Positions 1 to 7,766 of a DNA stretch of 36,095 bases are shown here, piece after piece (positions within the stretch are counted from its first letter, which is position 1; each line of letters begins with the position of its first letter). Both the position numbers and the translations under genes were made by a program. Location: the NCBI GenBank assembly GCA_028865305.1, contig JAGWKM010000011.1:1-36095 (forward strand), given 5' to 3'. This stretch comes from Patescibacteria group bacterium. Lineage in GTDB: Bacteria > Patescibacteriota > Minisyncoccia > UBA6257 > 2-01-FULL-56-20. The notes under the pieces were generated by a model. The model was not told where the DNA came from, did no database searches, and saw only the letters and a program-made list of their open reading frames with translations.

Positions 1-172
1 ACCCGGGATCCAGGGTTTGGGAAATTTCTAATTAATAATGACTCATTAATAACGAATGTTTAATGCCAGAATGTCTTTGAAAATTCTTCGTTGGACATTC
101 GTTATTAATTATTAATTAGACATTATTAATTTCAAACCTGGATTCCGGCCCGCCTGCCGGTAGACAGGCTCG
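1..172. repeat. Composite inverted repeat with heptamer hairpin upstream of pilC
   Basis: An outer stem (about 3-18 with 134-148) encloses an AT-rich hairpin in which ATTAATT-type 7-nt units recur on both arms (about 28-60 and 95-130). It is followed by a small GC-rich hairpin around GCCTGCCGGTAGACAGGC (151-168). The same composite, with substitutions, recurs at 9067-9279 before rplP. It ends about 28 nt before the chosen pilC start. No gene is seen here. Confidence 0.8.
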
Positions 173-199
173 GTGGTCGGAACGACAACAAAACAATCC

Positions 200-1405
200 A
201 TGCTTTACCACTACCGCGCCGCAGACCAAGCTGGGAAAATAGTGGAGGACGATTTTGACGCGAACGCCGTACCGGAGGTGCTCCAGTATTTGGCTTCGAA
301 GTCGCTGCGGCCGATTGCCGTAAAGTCGATGGAATCGAAAACCAAATGGTTCGGCGCCGCCGGGAAGATCACGGTTTCCGACAAGGTGTTTTTGGCGAAA
401 TACCTCGCGCTCATGCTCCGCGTCGGCACAGACCTGCTTTCGGCGGTGGAAATCCTGATCGCCGACTTCGATAAACCGGCGGTGCGCCGGTTCTTGCTTG
501 AAGTCAGGGAAAACCTGCGCCGCGGCCAGCCGTTTTATGTCACGTTCGAGCAATACAAGAAAGTGTTTTCGCCGACTTTCGTGAGTTTGGTAAAAGCGGC
601 CGAGGCCTCCGGCAACCTGCAGAGGACTTTCGAGGATTTGACCGTTTCCCTTGAAAAGGAAGCCGACCTTCGAAACCGGGTGCGCGGCGCGCTCATCTAT
701 CCGGTGGTGCTCCTCGGAATGTCGCTCGCCATTCTGCTCTTTCTCGTCACGTTCGCGCTGCCGAAGGTGGCGACGGTCTTTAGCGGCAGCGGCGTGAATC
801 CGCCGGCGTTCTCCGCGGTTGTCTTCGCCGTCGGCCTTTTTATCGGAAATAATGTCACCGTCATTTTGGGCAGCGCCGCGGCAATCGTCGTTGCTTTGTT
901 CGTTTTTATCCGCAAATCGGAAACCGGCAAACGGATCTGGAGCCGTTCGCTCATGCGCCTGCCGGTCATAAAAAGCATTTACCGCGACCTCGCCATCCAA
1001 CAGATGGCTTCGACCATGAGCGCGCTTATGAAAGCGGGACTGCCGATCGTGGAGTCGGTGAATGTCGCCGCGGAAACGGTGTCGTTGCCGGATTACCGGC
1101 TGGCGCTCCAGCGGGTGGCAAGCGAGGGGCTCGCGAAAGGGTTTACGATCGGCGAGGCCTTTAAGCGCGAAGAGGTGTTTCCGCGTTCGGTGACGAGTCT
1201 GATCGCGATCTCGGAGAAGGCCGGCCACCTGGATGAAGTCCTGAAAACGCTTGCCGATTTCTATTCGGCGAGCGTCGATGCGAGCATTAAAGGAGCGGTG
1301 TCGCTCCTGGAGCCGCTTCTCCTCGTCGTAATGGGTGTCGTGGTTGCGGTCATCGCGTTAGCGATCATCGTCCCGATTTATCAGCTGACAACGAGTTTCA
1401 GTTAG
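200..1405 (+). CDS. pilC: Type IV pilus inner-membrane platform protein PilC (type II secretion F family)
   Basis: 401 aa polytopic inner-membrane platform protein of type IV pilus or type II secretion machines, which couples the assembly ATPase to pilin insertion. Two T2SF-like halves are visible: the first follows FLAKYLALMLRVGTDLLSAVE, the second follows QQMASTMSALMKAGLPIVES. Each ends near hydrophobic membrane segments (VVLLGMSLAILLFLVTFALP; a last one at the C terminus, LLLVVMGVVVAVIALAIIVP). I chose the ATG at 200 rather than a GTG at 173, because 173 lies in the repeated element and MLYHYRAAD is a typical family start. The C terminus PIYQLTTSFS is typical of PilC. The next gene starts 4 nt downstream and encodes a pseudopilin, which fits the role. 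Confidence 0.93.
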   Translation: MLYHYRAADQAGKIVEDDFDANAVPEVLQYLASKSLRPIAVKSMESKTKWFGAAGKITVSDKVFLAKYLALMLRVGTDLLSAVEILIADFDKPAVRRFLLEVRENLRRGQPFYVTFEQYKKVFSPTFVSLVKAAEASGNLQRTFEDLTVSLEKEADLRNRVRGALIYPVVLLGMSLAILLFLVTFALPKVATVFSGSGVNPPAFSAVVFAVGLFIGNNVTVILGSAAAIVVALFVFIRKSETGKRIWSRSLMRLPVIKSIYRDLAIQQMASTMSALMKAGLPIVESVNVAAETVSLPDYRLALQRVASEGLAKGFTIGEAFKREEVFPRSVTSLIAISEKAGHLDEVLKTLADFYSASVDASIKGAVSLLEPLLLVVMGVVVAVIALAIIVPIYQLTTSFS

Positions 1406-1409
1406 GAAT

Positions 1410-3482
1410 ATGGAGCAACGAACAAGAAACAAGGAAGGGCAATCGCTTGTTGAATTGCTTATTTCGATCGCCGTTGGGGCGCTTTTCATAGCCGCCGCCG
1501 CCGCGGTTATTGCGCCGTCGCTCAGGGAAAACAAACAGGCGGCGAACGTGCAGGAAGCTGCGACCCTCGGCGAGGCGTTATTGAACAACGTCCGCGTCTG
1601 GTCGGAGCGCGACTGGCACGGCATACTCTCCCTCGCGACCGGTTCGATCAACACCTATTACCTGAATGCATCGGGCTCGCCGTTTACAATTGTCACCGCC
1701 GCGAGCGGCACATTCTCGAACGGCTACGCCTATCGCCGCACGATAACCATCCAGGGCCCGAACGCCACGAATCTCCAGGATTTTCCCGTGCTCGTATCTT
1801 CGACCATCTCCGATTTGGCGGCTTCTTCCTCAAATGGCGCGGTCCAAAGCGCAACAGGGAATGACATCGGCTTTTACGCCGATCCCTCCGGAACGGTCCC
1901 GCTCTACGCCGAGCAGGAATCATATTCCTCTTCGACCGGCGCCATAATTTATTGGGTTCAGGTGCCGACGCTGCAGGGTGGCACCAGTACGCCAATTTAC
2001 ATGTTCTATGACAATGCAACGCCGCCGGCATCGCCGGGTTATTTGTCGGCAAACGTCTGGGATAGCAATTATGTCGGCGTTTACCATTTCAGCTCGGCGA
2101 ATTTTACCGTCAATGCCACGCCGAATTCGGCAACAAACCTTAACCCAAATCCGAATTTGAGCATGGGCAATGGCACTGTGAATGGCGCGACTTCAGTGAT
2201 GGGCGAGATCGACGGCAGTGCGAATTTCGTTTCATCGACCAAACAATCGGTTACTTCAACTTTGGATCTTTCCGGAACGAATCAGGCAACAATAGAATTT
2301 TGGCTAAAACAGCCAGTGTTCGACAAAAGCAACGATATGGCAGTTTCCTTTACACCGGGAACCGCTGGAGGTTTTTGGATAGATCCCAACCTAAATAATA
2401 ATTCATTGCCCGGCGGGTTCGATTTGTTTGCCGAAGGGGTCGGTAGCGGTTATGAGGCCCGGTATACCTCCTCCACGCCGAATGTGTGGCATCAATACAT
2501 AGTTACGCTAGACGAGTCCGGGCCAACTATTGCGATGAACCTGTACGTCGACGGCGTATTAAAAACCCCAAGTTCCACGTCCCCTTCAGCGAATTCGGCT
2601 TCAAGTTTGGCAGCAAATAGCACGCTTTATTTGATGGCTTTCAACAACAGCCAGTATTTTAACACCGGCGTCATGGATGAAGTACGCATTTCTTCGGATG
2701 TCCGCTCCGCTGATTGGATCAAGACAGAATACAGCAACGAAAACAGCCCGGGGACGTTTTACGCGATCGGCGGCGCAACGACGCCATCCGGCGCTTCAAA
2801 CCTCGAAGAGAGCATCACGCTCGGCAACACGACTTACAGCCGCTACTTTTACGTGAATGACGTCTATCGCAGTTCGACCGGCACGATCGTTGGAAGCCCC
2901 GCGCAGGGTACCTTCGATCCTTCGACCAAGGAAGTGACCGTCGTCTATGGCTGGCCGGGCAGCAATCAATACAGCATTTCGGCTTACCTCACGCGGCACG
3001 GGGACAATGTTTTTTATCAAGACGATTGGTCCGGCGGTCCCGGCGCGGCAGGCCCTTCAACGTCAACCAGTAACCGATTTTGGGCAGCGGGCAATATGAA
3101 TTACGCAAGCGCCGGATCGATTGCCATCGCGACTACGAGCGGCGGCACCACTACGAGTACCTTGGATTCGATTACCTTCGATACCGGCGCGGCAACCGGC
3201 GCGCAGCTGAACTCGATAACCTGGAGCGGCACCTTGGCGGGCGGCAGCGGAATCGGTTTCCAGTTCGCCACGTCGTCGAGCGCCACCGGCCCTTGGAATT
3301 TCACCGGTCCCGGCGGCGATCCGAATCAGTATTACGCCTATAACCAGCTTTCGTCATCGACATTTCCGTTGCCTTTCAGCTTTTCGGGGATACGATATTT
3401 CCGTTACCGCGTGACCCTCTGGGTCGGTTATCTGTTGGCCTCGCCGGTGGTAAACGGCGTTTCTCTCAATTGGAGTCCGTGA
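1410..3482 (+). CDS. Large pseudopilin-like surface protein with DUF2341 and LamG-type domains
   Basis: 690 aa. The N terminus carries a type IV prepilin signal: charged leader, cleavage after Gly in EGQSLVELL, Glu at +5, then a hydrophobic helix (about residues 12-40). A region starting near residue 107 (YAYRRTITI) and ending near AEQESYSSSTGAIIYWVQVP resembles DUF2341. It is followed by a concanavalin A/LamG-like beta domain, about residues 215-440, with EFWLK, WHQYIVTLD and MDEVRIS motifs. The rest is Ser/Thr/Gly-rich repeats. It is probably exported and assembled or anchored by the PilC encoded 4 nt upstream, and could be a minor tip pilin or adhesin binding glycans; the ligand is not predictable. 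Pilins are usually 120-200 aa, so the size is notable. Confidence 0.85.
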   Translation: MEQRTRNKEGQSLVELLISIAVGALFIAAAAAVIAPSLRENKQAANVQEAATLGEALLNNVRVWSERDWHGILSLATGSINTYYLNASGSPFTIVTAASGTFSNGYAYRRTITIQGPNATNLQDFPVLVSSTISDLAASSSNGAVQSATGNDIGFYADPSGTVPLYAEQESYSSSTGAIIYWVQVPTLQGGTSTPIYMFYDNATPPASPGYLSANVWDSNYVGVYHFSSANFTVNATPNSATNLNPNPNLSMGNGTVNGATSVMGEIDGSANFVSSTKQSVTSTLDLSGTNQATIEFWLKQPVFDKSNDMAVSFTPGTAGGFWIDPNLNNNSLPGGFDLFAEGVGSGYEARYTSSTPNVWHQYIVTLDESGPTIAMNLYVDGVLKTPSSTSPSANSASSLAANSTLYLMAFNNSQYFNTGVMDEVRISSDVRSADWIKTEYSNENSPGTFYAIGGATTPSGASNLEESITLGNTTYSRYFYVNDVYRSSTGTIVGSPAQGTFDPSTKEVTVVYGWPGSNQYSISAYLTRHGDNVFYQDDWSGGPGAAGPSTSTSNRFWAAGNMNYASAGSIAIATTSGGTTTSTLDSITFDTGAATGAQLNSITWSGTLAGGSGIGFQFATSSSATGPWNFTGPGGDPNQYYAYNQLSSSTFPLPFSFSGIRYFRYRVTLWVGYLLASPVVNGVSLNWSP

Positions 3483-3542
3483 GATAGCTTTTCCGTACTC
3501 CGCCCGCCCTCCGATAGCAAGAACCGGCCCCATGGGAAATAT

Positions 3543-4630
3543 TGCATAAGTTCAGAAACATATGAGACTTTTTCGGCAACGAAAAAGTCATGCAAAAACG
3601 CAACAAAACGGCTGGGGTGAAGGGGCTTGTCGTGGTCTACAACGAAGCGCTACGCTTCCGGGATATGATTACTCCCTCCGCCGAGGAGCGCGCCCGTATC
3701 CTCGCCTTCTGGCAGCACCACGGGGATGCGGCGGCGAAAGAGGCGTTCAAGGTCTCCCGCGCCACGCTCTTCCGGTGGCAGCAGGCGCTCAAGCAAGGCA
3801 ACGGAAAACTGGCATCTCTGAACCCGAAAAGCACGGCGCCCCAGCAGAAGCGCCGGAGGACCATCCCTGATGCGGTACAAGCACTCATTCTCGCCGAGCG
3901 CAAACGGGAAAAGGTCGGCAAAGAGAAACTGGCCAGACTCCTCAAGGATGACAACATTGCAACGCTCTCTTCCTCAACCGTGGGCCGGATGCTCGGCGAT
4001 CTCAAGAAGAAAGGAATATTGCCCAATCCCAAGAAACTCACGCTCGACGCGAAACGGGATCGCCTGATCGAGCGCAAGCCGCAAAAGCCAAGGAAAAAGC
4101 TGCGTTCCGCGGGATGGGAAGGCAAGCTCGTGAAAGCCGACACCATCGTCCGGTTCAAGGATGGCGTGAAGCGGTATATCCTCACCGCGCTCGATCTTGA
4201 ATCGGAATTCGCCTTCGCGTATGCGTATCCGTCGCACGGCTCGAAAGCCGCCGCCGACTTCATGGCGCTCTTCAAATCGGTTGCCCCGCTTGCGCTTGAA
4301 GCGGTGCAGACGGACAACGGCAGCGAGTTCGCGCTCCACTTCGACGGCTTCCTGGATGAGCAGGGACTCATCCATTTCCATACCTATCCGCGATCCCCCA
4401 AGATGAATGCCGAGATCGAACGGTTCAACCGCACCTTGTCCGAATCCTTCATTGCGGGACGCCGCAACCTTCTGGCCTATGATCTCCAGACCTTCAACCG
4501 TGCCCTCATGGATTGGCTCCTCTGGTACAACAGCCGGAGGCCGCACTGGTCACTTGGCTTGATTTCACCCCTGCGGTATATTTGCAACAAGCTAACCGCC
4601 GCAGAGTCTCATATGTGCTGGACCAGTACA
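3543..4630 (+). mobile_element. Complete IS481/IS3-like insertion sequence (1088 bp)
   Basis: The ends are imperfect inverted repeats beginning TG and ending CA. The left end starts TGCATAAGTTCAG and the right end, read inward, starts TGTACTGGTCCAG; both then contain ACATATGAGACT (3558-3569 and 4605-4616, perfect over 12 bp). The directly repeated AATAT at 3538-3542 and 4631-4635 is the likely 5-bp target-site duplication. One transposase gene fills it. The base after the right duplication is the first T of TTGACA, the -35 box of the rplC promoter, so the element sits exactly upstream of that promoter. Confidence 0.85.
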
Positions 4631-4639
4631 AATATTTGA
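3590..4639 (+). CDS. DDE transposase with integrase core (IS481/IS3-like)
   Basis: 349 aa. An N-terminal helix-turn-helix region (about 30-70, KEAFKVSRATLFRWQQAL) is followed by a second winged-helix-like segment (90-140) and an rve-type RNase H-fold core. The catalytic triad is visible as D184 (KADTI), D242 (QTDNGSEF) and E275 (AEIERFN), followed by WYNSRRPHWSLGLISP, typical of this superfamily. It appears intact. Start: ATG at 3590; GACTTTTTCG...GAAAAAGTC just upstream can form a hairpin. The right inverted repeat lies inside the coding sequence, and the last residues plus the TGA stop are encoded by host DNA: the stop (4637-4639) is inside the TTGACA of the next promoter. Confidence 0.93.
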   Translation: MQKRNKTAGVKGLVVVYNEALRFRDMITPSAEERARILAFWQHHGDAAAKEAFKVSRATLFRWQQALKQGNGKLASLNPKSTAPQQKRRRTIPDAVQALILAERKREKVGKEKLARLLKDDNIATLSSSTVGRMLGDLKKKGILPNPKKLTLDAKRDRLIERKPQKPRKKLRSAGWEGKLVKADTIVRFKDGVKRYILTALDLESEFAFAYAYPSHGSKAAADFMALFKSVAPLALEAVQTDNGSEFALHFDGFLDEQGLIHFHTYPRSPKMNAEIERFNRTLSESFIAGRRNLLAYDLQTFNRALMDWLLWYNSRRPHWSLGLISPLRYICNKLTAAESHMCWTSTNI

Positions 4640-4665
4640 CAATGTGGCTTTTTTTCGGCTATAAT
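4636..4665 (+). promoter_or_regulatory. Promoter of rplC ribosomal cluster
   Basis: TTGACA (4636-4641), 18-nt spacer, TATAAT (4660-4665): both boxes are consensus. The predicted transcript start near 4672 leaves a leader of about 13 nt before the ATG at 4685, with no Shine-Dalgarno. It lies immediately outside the insertion sequence. Confidence 0.85.
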
Positions 4666-4684
4666 TTTTCGGTTATTTATCTCC

Positions 4685-5245
4685 ATGTTTATCTTGGGCA
4701 AAAAAATGAATATGACCCAGATCTGGAAGGACGGGAAAGTGGTTCCCGTGACCGTGGTTTCTGCTGCTCCGAATAAAGTGTCTTTGGTGCGTACGAAAGA
4801 ACGGGATGGGTATGAGGCGGTGCAGGTGGCGCTCGGACGGAGGAAGAAAGAGTTCAGGAATAAGAAACCGGCAACCGGCAACCGGCAATTCGGCGTAGGC
4901 GACGAGGTTACGGTGGAAACGTTCGCGGAAGGCGACCGGGTCCAGGTGAGCGGCGTCATGAAGGGCCGCGGGTTCCAGGGCGTCGTGAAGCGGCATGGTT
5001 TCGCCGGCGGCCCGAAAACGCGCGGGCAGAAAAACCGCTGGCGCGCGCCGGGTTCGATCGGTTCGACGGCGTTCCAGCGCGTCGTACCCGGCCGCCGCAT
5101 GGCTGGCCACATGGGCAATGAGCGCGTGACCATCAAGGGTTTGACCGTCGCGGCCGTGGACAAGGAGAAAAATATTTTGATGTTGAAGGGCGCGGTGCCC
5201 GGAGCAAGGGGAGGCATTTTGGAAATAAAGAAAATATCTAATTAA
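4685..5245 (+). CDS. rplC: 50S ribosomal protein L3
   Basis: 186 aa, shorter than the roughly 210 aa of model bacteria. It starts MFILGKKMNMTQIW, close to the L3 consensus, and has the conserved core GRGFQGVVKRHGF and the C-terminal AGHMGNERVTIKGL. L3 is an early-assembly protein near the peptidyl transferase centre. Residues 60-68 (KKPATGNRQ) are encoded by a three-fold 7-nt repeat, CCGGCAA, in a variable loop. It is the first gene of the cluster here; rpsJ, usually upstream, is absent and the IS lies in its place. Confidence 0.97.
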   Translation: MFILGKKMNMTQIWKDGKVVPVTVVSAAPNKVSLVRTKERDGYEAVQVALGRRKKEFRNKKPATGNRQFGVGDEVTVETFAEGDRVQVSGVMKGRGFQGVVKRHGFAGGPKTRGQKNRWRAPGSIGSTAFQRVVPGRRMAGHMGNERVTIKGLTVAAVDKEKNILMLKGAVPGARGGILEIKKISN

Positions 5246-5343
5246 TAATTAATAATGTCTAACGAATATCCAATAGGAGAAATGCCCAATGGACACTCGA
5301 AATTAGGAATTCGTTATTAATTAGACATTATTAATTAGAAATT
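5246..5343. repeat. Heptamer hairpin between rplC and rplD
   Basis: AATTAAT units with period 7 on the left arm (from 5239, inside the rplC end) pair with ATTAATT/ATTAGAA units on the right arm (about 5310-5343). The middle holds a sequence of the AAATGCCCAATGGAC type, also seen in the rplB-rpsS spacer in reverse complement. The right arm runs to the rplD ATG; there is no Shine-Dalgarno. Confidence 0.85.
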
Positions 5344-5988
5344 ATGCAAACAGACGTCTACAACCTGAAAAACGAGATTGTCGGAAAACTGGAGCTTCCT
5401 GACAATATTTTTGGCGCCAAATGGAACGCAGCGCTCGTGAAACAAGTCCTTGACGCGCAGCTCGCAAACCGGCGCGAACCCTGGGCGCACGTGAAGTTCC
5501 GCGGTGAAGTGCGCGGCGGCGGCAAGAAGCCATGGCGCCAGAAGGGGACCGGCCGCGCGCGGCACGGTTCGATCCGCTCTCCGATTTGGGTAGGCGGCGG
5601 CAAGGCGCACGGCCCGCGGAATGACCGCGATTATTCCCAGAAAATCAACAAGAAAATGAAGCGCAGCGCGTTGTTCGCTTTGCTTTCCCGGAAAATGAAA
5701 GACGGCGAAGTGAAAATATTCGAACAACTGGCCGTCGAGCAGCCGAAAACCAAAACGCTCGCTTCCGCTTTGCGCCCGATCTTGAATATGGACAAGAAAG
5801 CCAGGCGTTATGACACGCTCTTGATTGCTCCGGGCGAAAATAAAAACCTGTTCCGCGCATCTTCCAATTTACAGAAGGCGAAAGCCATCGATGCCGCATC
5901 GCTCAACGTATATGACATTTTGAACCATAAGAATATTTTCATCGATAAAGAAGCCGTCGGCGTAATCGAGAAACATTATAAGATCTGA
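5344..5988 (+). CDS. rplD: 50S ribosomal protein L4
   Basis: 214 aa, normal length for L4. The extended loop that reaches into the exit tunnel is recognisable: KPWRQKGTGRARHGSIRSP, followed by GGGKAHGPRNDRDYSQKINKK-like residues at about 60-105. The C-terminal alpha/beta core ends in LNVYDILNHKNIFIDKEAV. In enterobacteria L4 represses its own operon; nothing in this leader shows that. It starts with ATG directly after the heptamer hairpin. Confidence 0.97.
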   Translation: MQTDVYNLKNEIVGKLELPDNIFGAKWNAALVKQVLDAQLANRREPWAHVKFRGEVRGGGKKPWRQKGTGRARHGSIRSPIWVGGGKAHGPRNDRDYSQKINKKMKRSALFALLSRKMKDGEVKIFEQLAVEQPKTKTLASALRPILNMDKKARRYDTLLIAPGENKNLFRASSNLQKAKAIDAASLNVYDILNHKNIFIDKEAVGVIEKHYKI

Positions 5989-6060
5989 TCGAGAACGGAG
6001 AATGGAATCTGGAGAAAAAAATGATTCCAGCTCCCATCCTCCAGCTTCCATCTTAATTCC
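5989..6060. repeat. Heptamer hairpin between rplD and rplW
   Basis: Left arm AGAACGG-AGAATGG-AATCTGG and right arm CAGCTCC-CATCCTC-CAGCTTC-CATCTTA, period 7, give an imperfect stem around ATGATTCC. The right arm ends at the rplW ATG. The heptamer differs from the neighbouring gaps. Confidence 0.8.
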
Positions 6061-6330
6061 ATGACAATCATCAAAAAACCTTGGGTCACCGAAAAATCCG
6101 GCTACGGCACCGCTGGCGGCAAATACACGTTTATGGTACAATCTGGCGCGACGAAGCCGGAAATCCGGAAAGCCGTCAAGGAAATTTATAAAGTTGACGT
6201 GGTCGACGTAAATGTCGTGAACCGCCCGCCGAAGCAGAAAAAGTTCCGCGGCGTGCGCGGCGGCTTCCAGGAAGGATACCGGAAGGCGATTGTCACATTA
6301 AAGGAAGGGCAGAAGATTGATATTCAATGA
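6061..6330 (+). CDS. rplW: 50S ribosomal protein L23
   Basis: 89 aa, typical for L23. The motifs KPWVTEKS, YTFMVQSGATKPEIRKAVKEIYKVDVVDVNVVN and the basic loop KQKKFRGVRGGF are clear. L23 sits at the tunnel exit and docks trigger factor, SRP and SecY. ATG start, no Shine-Dalgarno, preceded directly by a hairpin repeat. Confidence 0.96.
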   Translation: MTIIKKPWVTEKSGYGTAGGKYTFMVQSGATKPEIRKAVKEIYKVDVVDVNVVNRPPKQKKFRGVRGGFQEGYRKAIVTLKEGQKIDIQ

Positions 6331-6440
6331 ATGTCTGATATCTAATTAGTAACCAACAACGGATGTTTAATGCCAGGATGTCCGTTGGAAATTTTATCAT
6401 TAGAAATTCGTTGTTAATTATTAATTAGAAATTGGAAATT
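6331..6440. repeat. Heptamer hairpin between rplW and rplB
   Basis: An AT-rich hairpin with TAATTAG/AACAACG units on the left and CGTTGTTAATTATTAATTAG on the right, 7-nt period. The centre ATGCCAGGATGTCC matches that of the element at 1-172. The right arm touches the rplB start. Confidence 0.85.
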
Positions 6441-7262
6441 ATGAAAAGCTACAAACCAACAACTCCATCGCGGCGCTCGATGACAACCCCGGACTACCGC
6501 GGGCTTTCCAAAGTCGGGCCTTGGAAACCGCTCACCATGCGTTTGCCTTCGCATGCCGGCCGGAATTCCGCGGGGCGCATTACCATGCGGCACCAGGGCG
6601 GCGGAGTGAAAAAGCTGTATCGCATCATTGATTTCAAGCAGAACCGGCTCGGTGCAAAGCTCGCCGTCGAGACGCTTGAATATGATCCGTATCGTACGGC
6701 ATTCATTGCGCGCGTGGCAGCGGATGCCGGCGCCCGATCTTATATCCTTGCTCCCGAAGGCCTGAAGGTGGGCGATCAGATCGTCATTGAAGAGGCAGCG
6801 CCGCTCAAAACCGGAAACCGCCTGAGGTTGAAGAATGTTCCGGTGGGCTATCAGGTCCACAATATCGAACTGACCCCGGGCCGCGGCGGCCAATTGGCCC
6901 GTTCCGCCGGTTCTTATGCGGAAATTTTGGCGAATGCCGACGGCTATACCGATTTGAAGCTTTCATCGGGTGAAGTGCGGCGCGTGCCCTGGGATGGATT
7001 GGCGTCCCTCGGCCAGGTTTCGAATGCGGAATGGAATCTCGTCACGATCGGCAAGGCCGGCCGCTCGCGCTGGCTCGGCATCCGGCCGACCGTGCGCGGC
7101 AAGGCAATGAACCCGGTGGACCACCCTTACGGCGGCGGCGAAGGCAGCCAGCCGAGAGGTACCCGCAAGCCGAAAGACGTGTGGGGCAATGTGACCGGCG
7201 GCCGGAAAACGAGAAACAAGAAAAAGAGGTCGAGCAAGTTGATTATTAAGCGGAGAAAATGA
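6441..7262 (+). CDS. rplB: 50S ribosomal protein L2
   Basis: 273 aa, full length for L2. I chose the ATG at 6441 (MKSYKPTTPSRRSMT), which matches family starts, over a TTG at 6432. It carries GRNSAGRITMRHQGGGVKK, the OB/SH3-like RNA-binding core, and the C-terminal catalytic-centre loop NPVDHPYGGGEGSQPRGTRKP with the conserved His. L2 bridges the subunits and supports peptidyl transfer. Confidence 0.97.
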   Translation: MKSYKPTTPSRRSMTTPDYRGLSKVGPWKPLTMRLPSHAGRNSAGRITMRHQGGGVKKLYRIIDFKQNRLGAKLAVETLEYDPYRTAFIARVAADAGARSYILAPEGLKVGDQIVIEEAAPLKTGNRLRLKNVPVGYQVHNIELTPGRGGQLARSAGSYAEILANADGYTDLKLSSGEVRRVPWDGLASLGQVSNAEWNLVTIGKAGRSRWLGIRPTVRGKAMNPVDHPYGGGEGSQPRGTRKPKDVWGNVTGGRKTRNKKKRSSKLIIKRRK

Positions 7263-7383
7263 CAAATGGCAAGTGTTACATGACAAACAAATGGAAGAAA
7301 AGACGGAATGTCCATTGGGCATTTCTCCCGGTGGACAACCATTTGTCATTTGCCATTAGATATTAGTCATTCTATATAAACCC
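7263..7383. repeat. Heptamer hairpin between rplB and rpsS
   Basis: Left arm GACAAAT-GGCAAGT-GTTACAT-GACAAAC and right arm CATTTGT-CATTTGC-CATTAGA-TATTAGT, each with period 7 and complementary. The loop region has GTCCATTGGGCATTTCTCC. It ends about 10 nt before the rpsS ATG. Confidence 0.87.
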
Positions 7384-7698
7384 ATGTCCCGTTCACTCAA
7401 AAAAGGACCATTCGTAGACCCGAAGCTTCTGGTGAAAATCCAGCGGCAGAAATCTGATGGTCCCGCGATCAAAACCTGGTCGCGCGCTTCTGAGATTTCG
7501 CCCGAAATGGTTGGCTATCTTTTCGCGGTCCACAACGGCAAAACATTCATCGAAGTCCGGGTGAGCGAAGAAATGGTCGGCCACCGGCTCGGCGAATTTT
7601 CCCCGACGCGCAAGTTTACGCGCCACGGCGGAAAGATCCAAAAGGAGCTCGAGATGAAGGCCGCAGAGGCAGGAAAGCCGGCGGCGACCAAAAAATGA
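7384..7698 (+). CDS. rpsS: 30S ribosomal protein S19
   Basis: 104 aa, slightly longer than the usual 92. The N terminus [16 protein letters not shown] and core [42 protein letters not shown] are diagnostic. S19 is in the 30S head near the A-site finger bridge. The extra C-terminal tail is Lys/Ala-rich. Confidence 0.97.
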   Translation: MSRSLKKGPFVDPKLLVKIQRQKSDGPAIKTWSRASEISPEMVGYLFAVHNGKTFIEVRVSEEMVGHRLGEFSPTRKFTRHGGKIQKELEMKAAEAGKPAATKK

Positions 7699-7766
7699 AG
7701 AACGTATAATGTAGAAAGTAGAAAGGGCAACCCGTTCTACGTTCTACATTCTACATTCTGCTTCTC
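7699..7766. repeat. Heptamer hairpin between rpsS and rplV, inverted relative of the next spacer
   Basis: Left arm units TAGAAAG and right arm units TACATTC/TACGTTC, period 7, around GGGCAACCCGTTCTAC. The left half and centre are the reverse complement of the right half of the spacer at 8286-8364, so the two repeats flank rplV in opposite orientation. The right arm ends 7-8 nt before ATG. Confidence 0.85.

Noticed and set aside
116-1228. Long minus-strand frame opposite pilC
   Set aside because: Antisense shadow of a clear pilC gene; composition is Arg/His-rich, as expected from a GC-rich complement.
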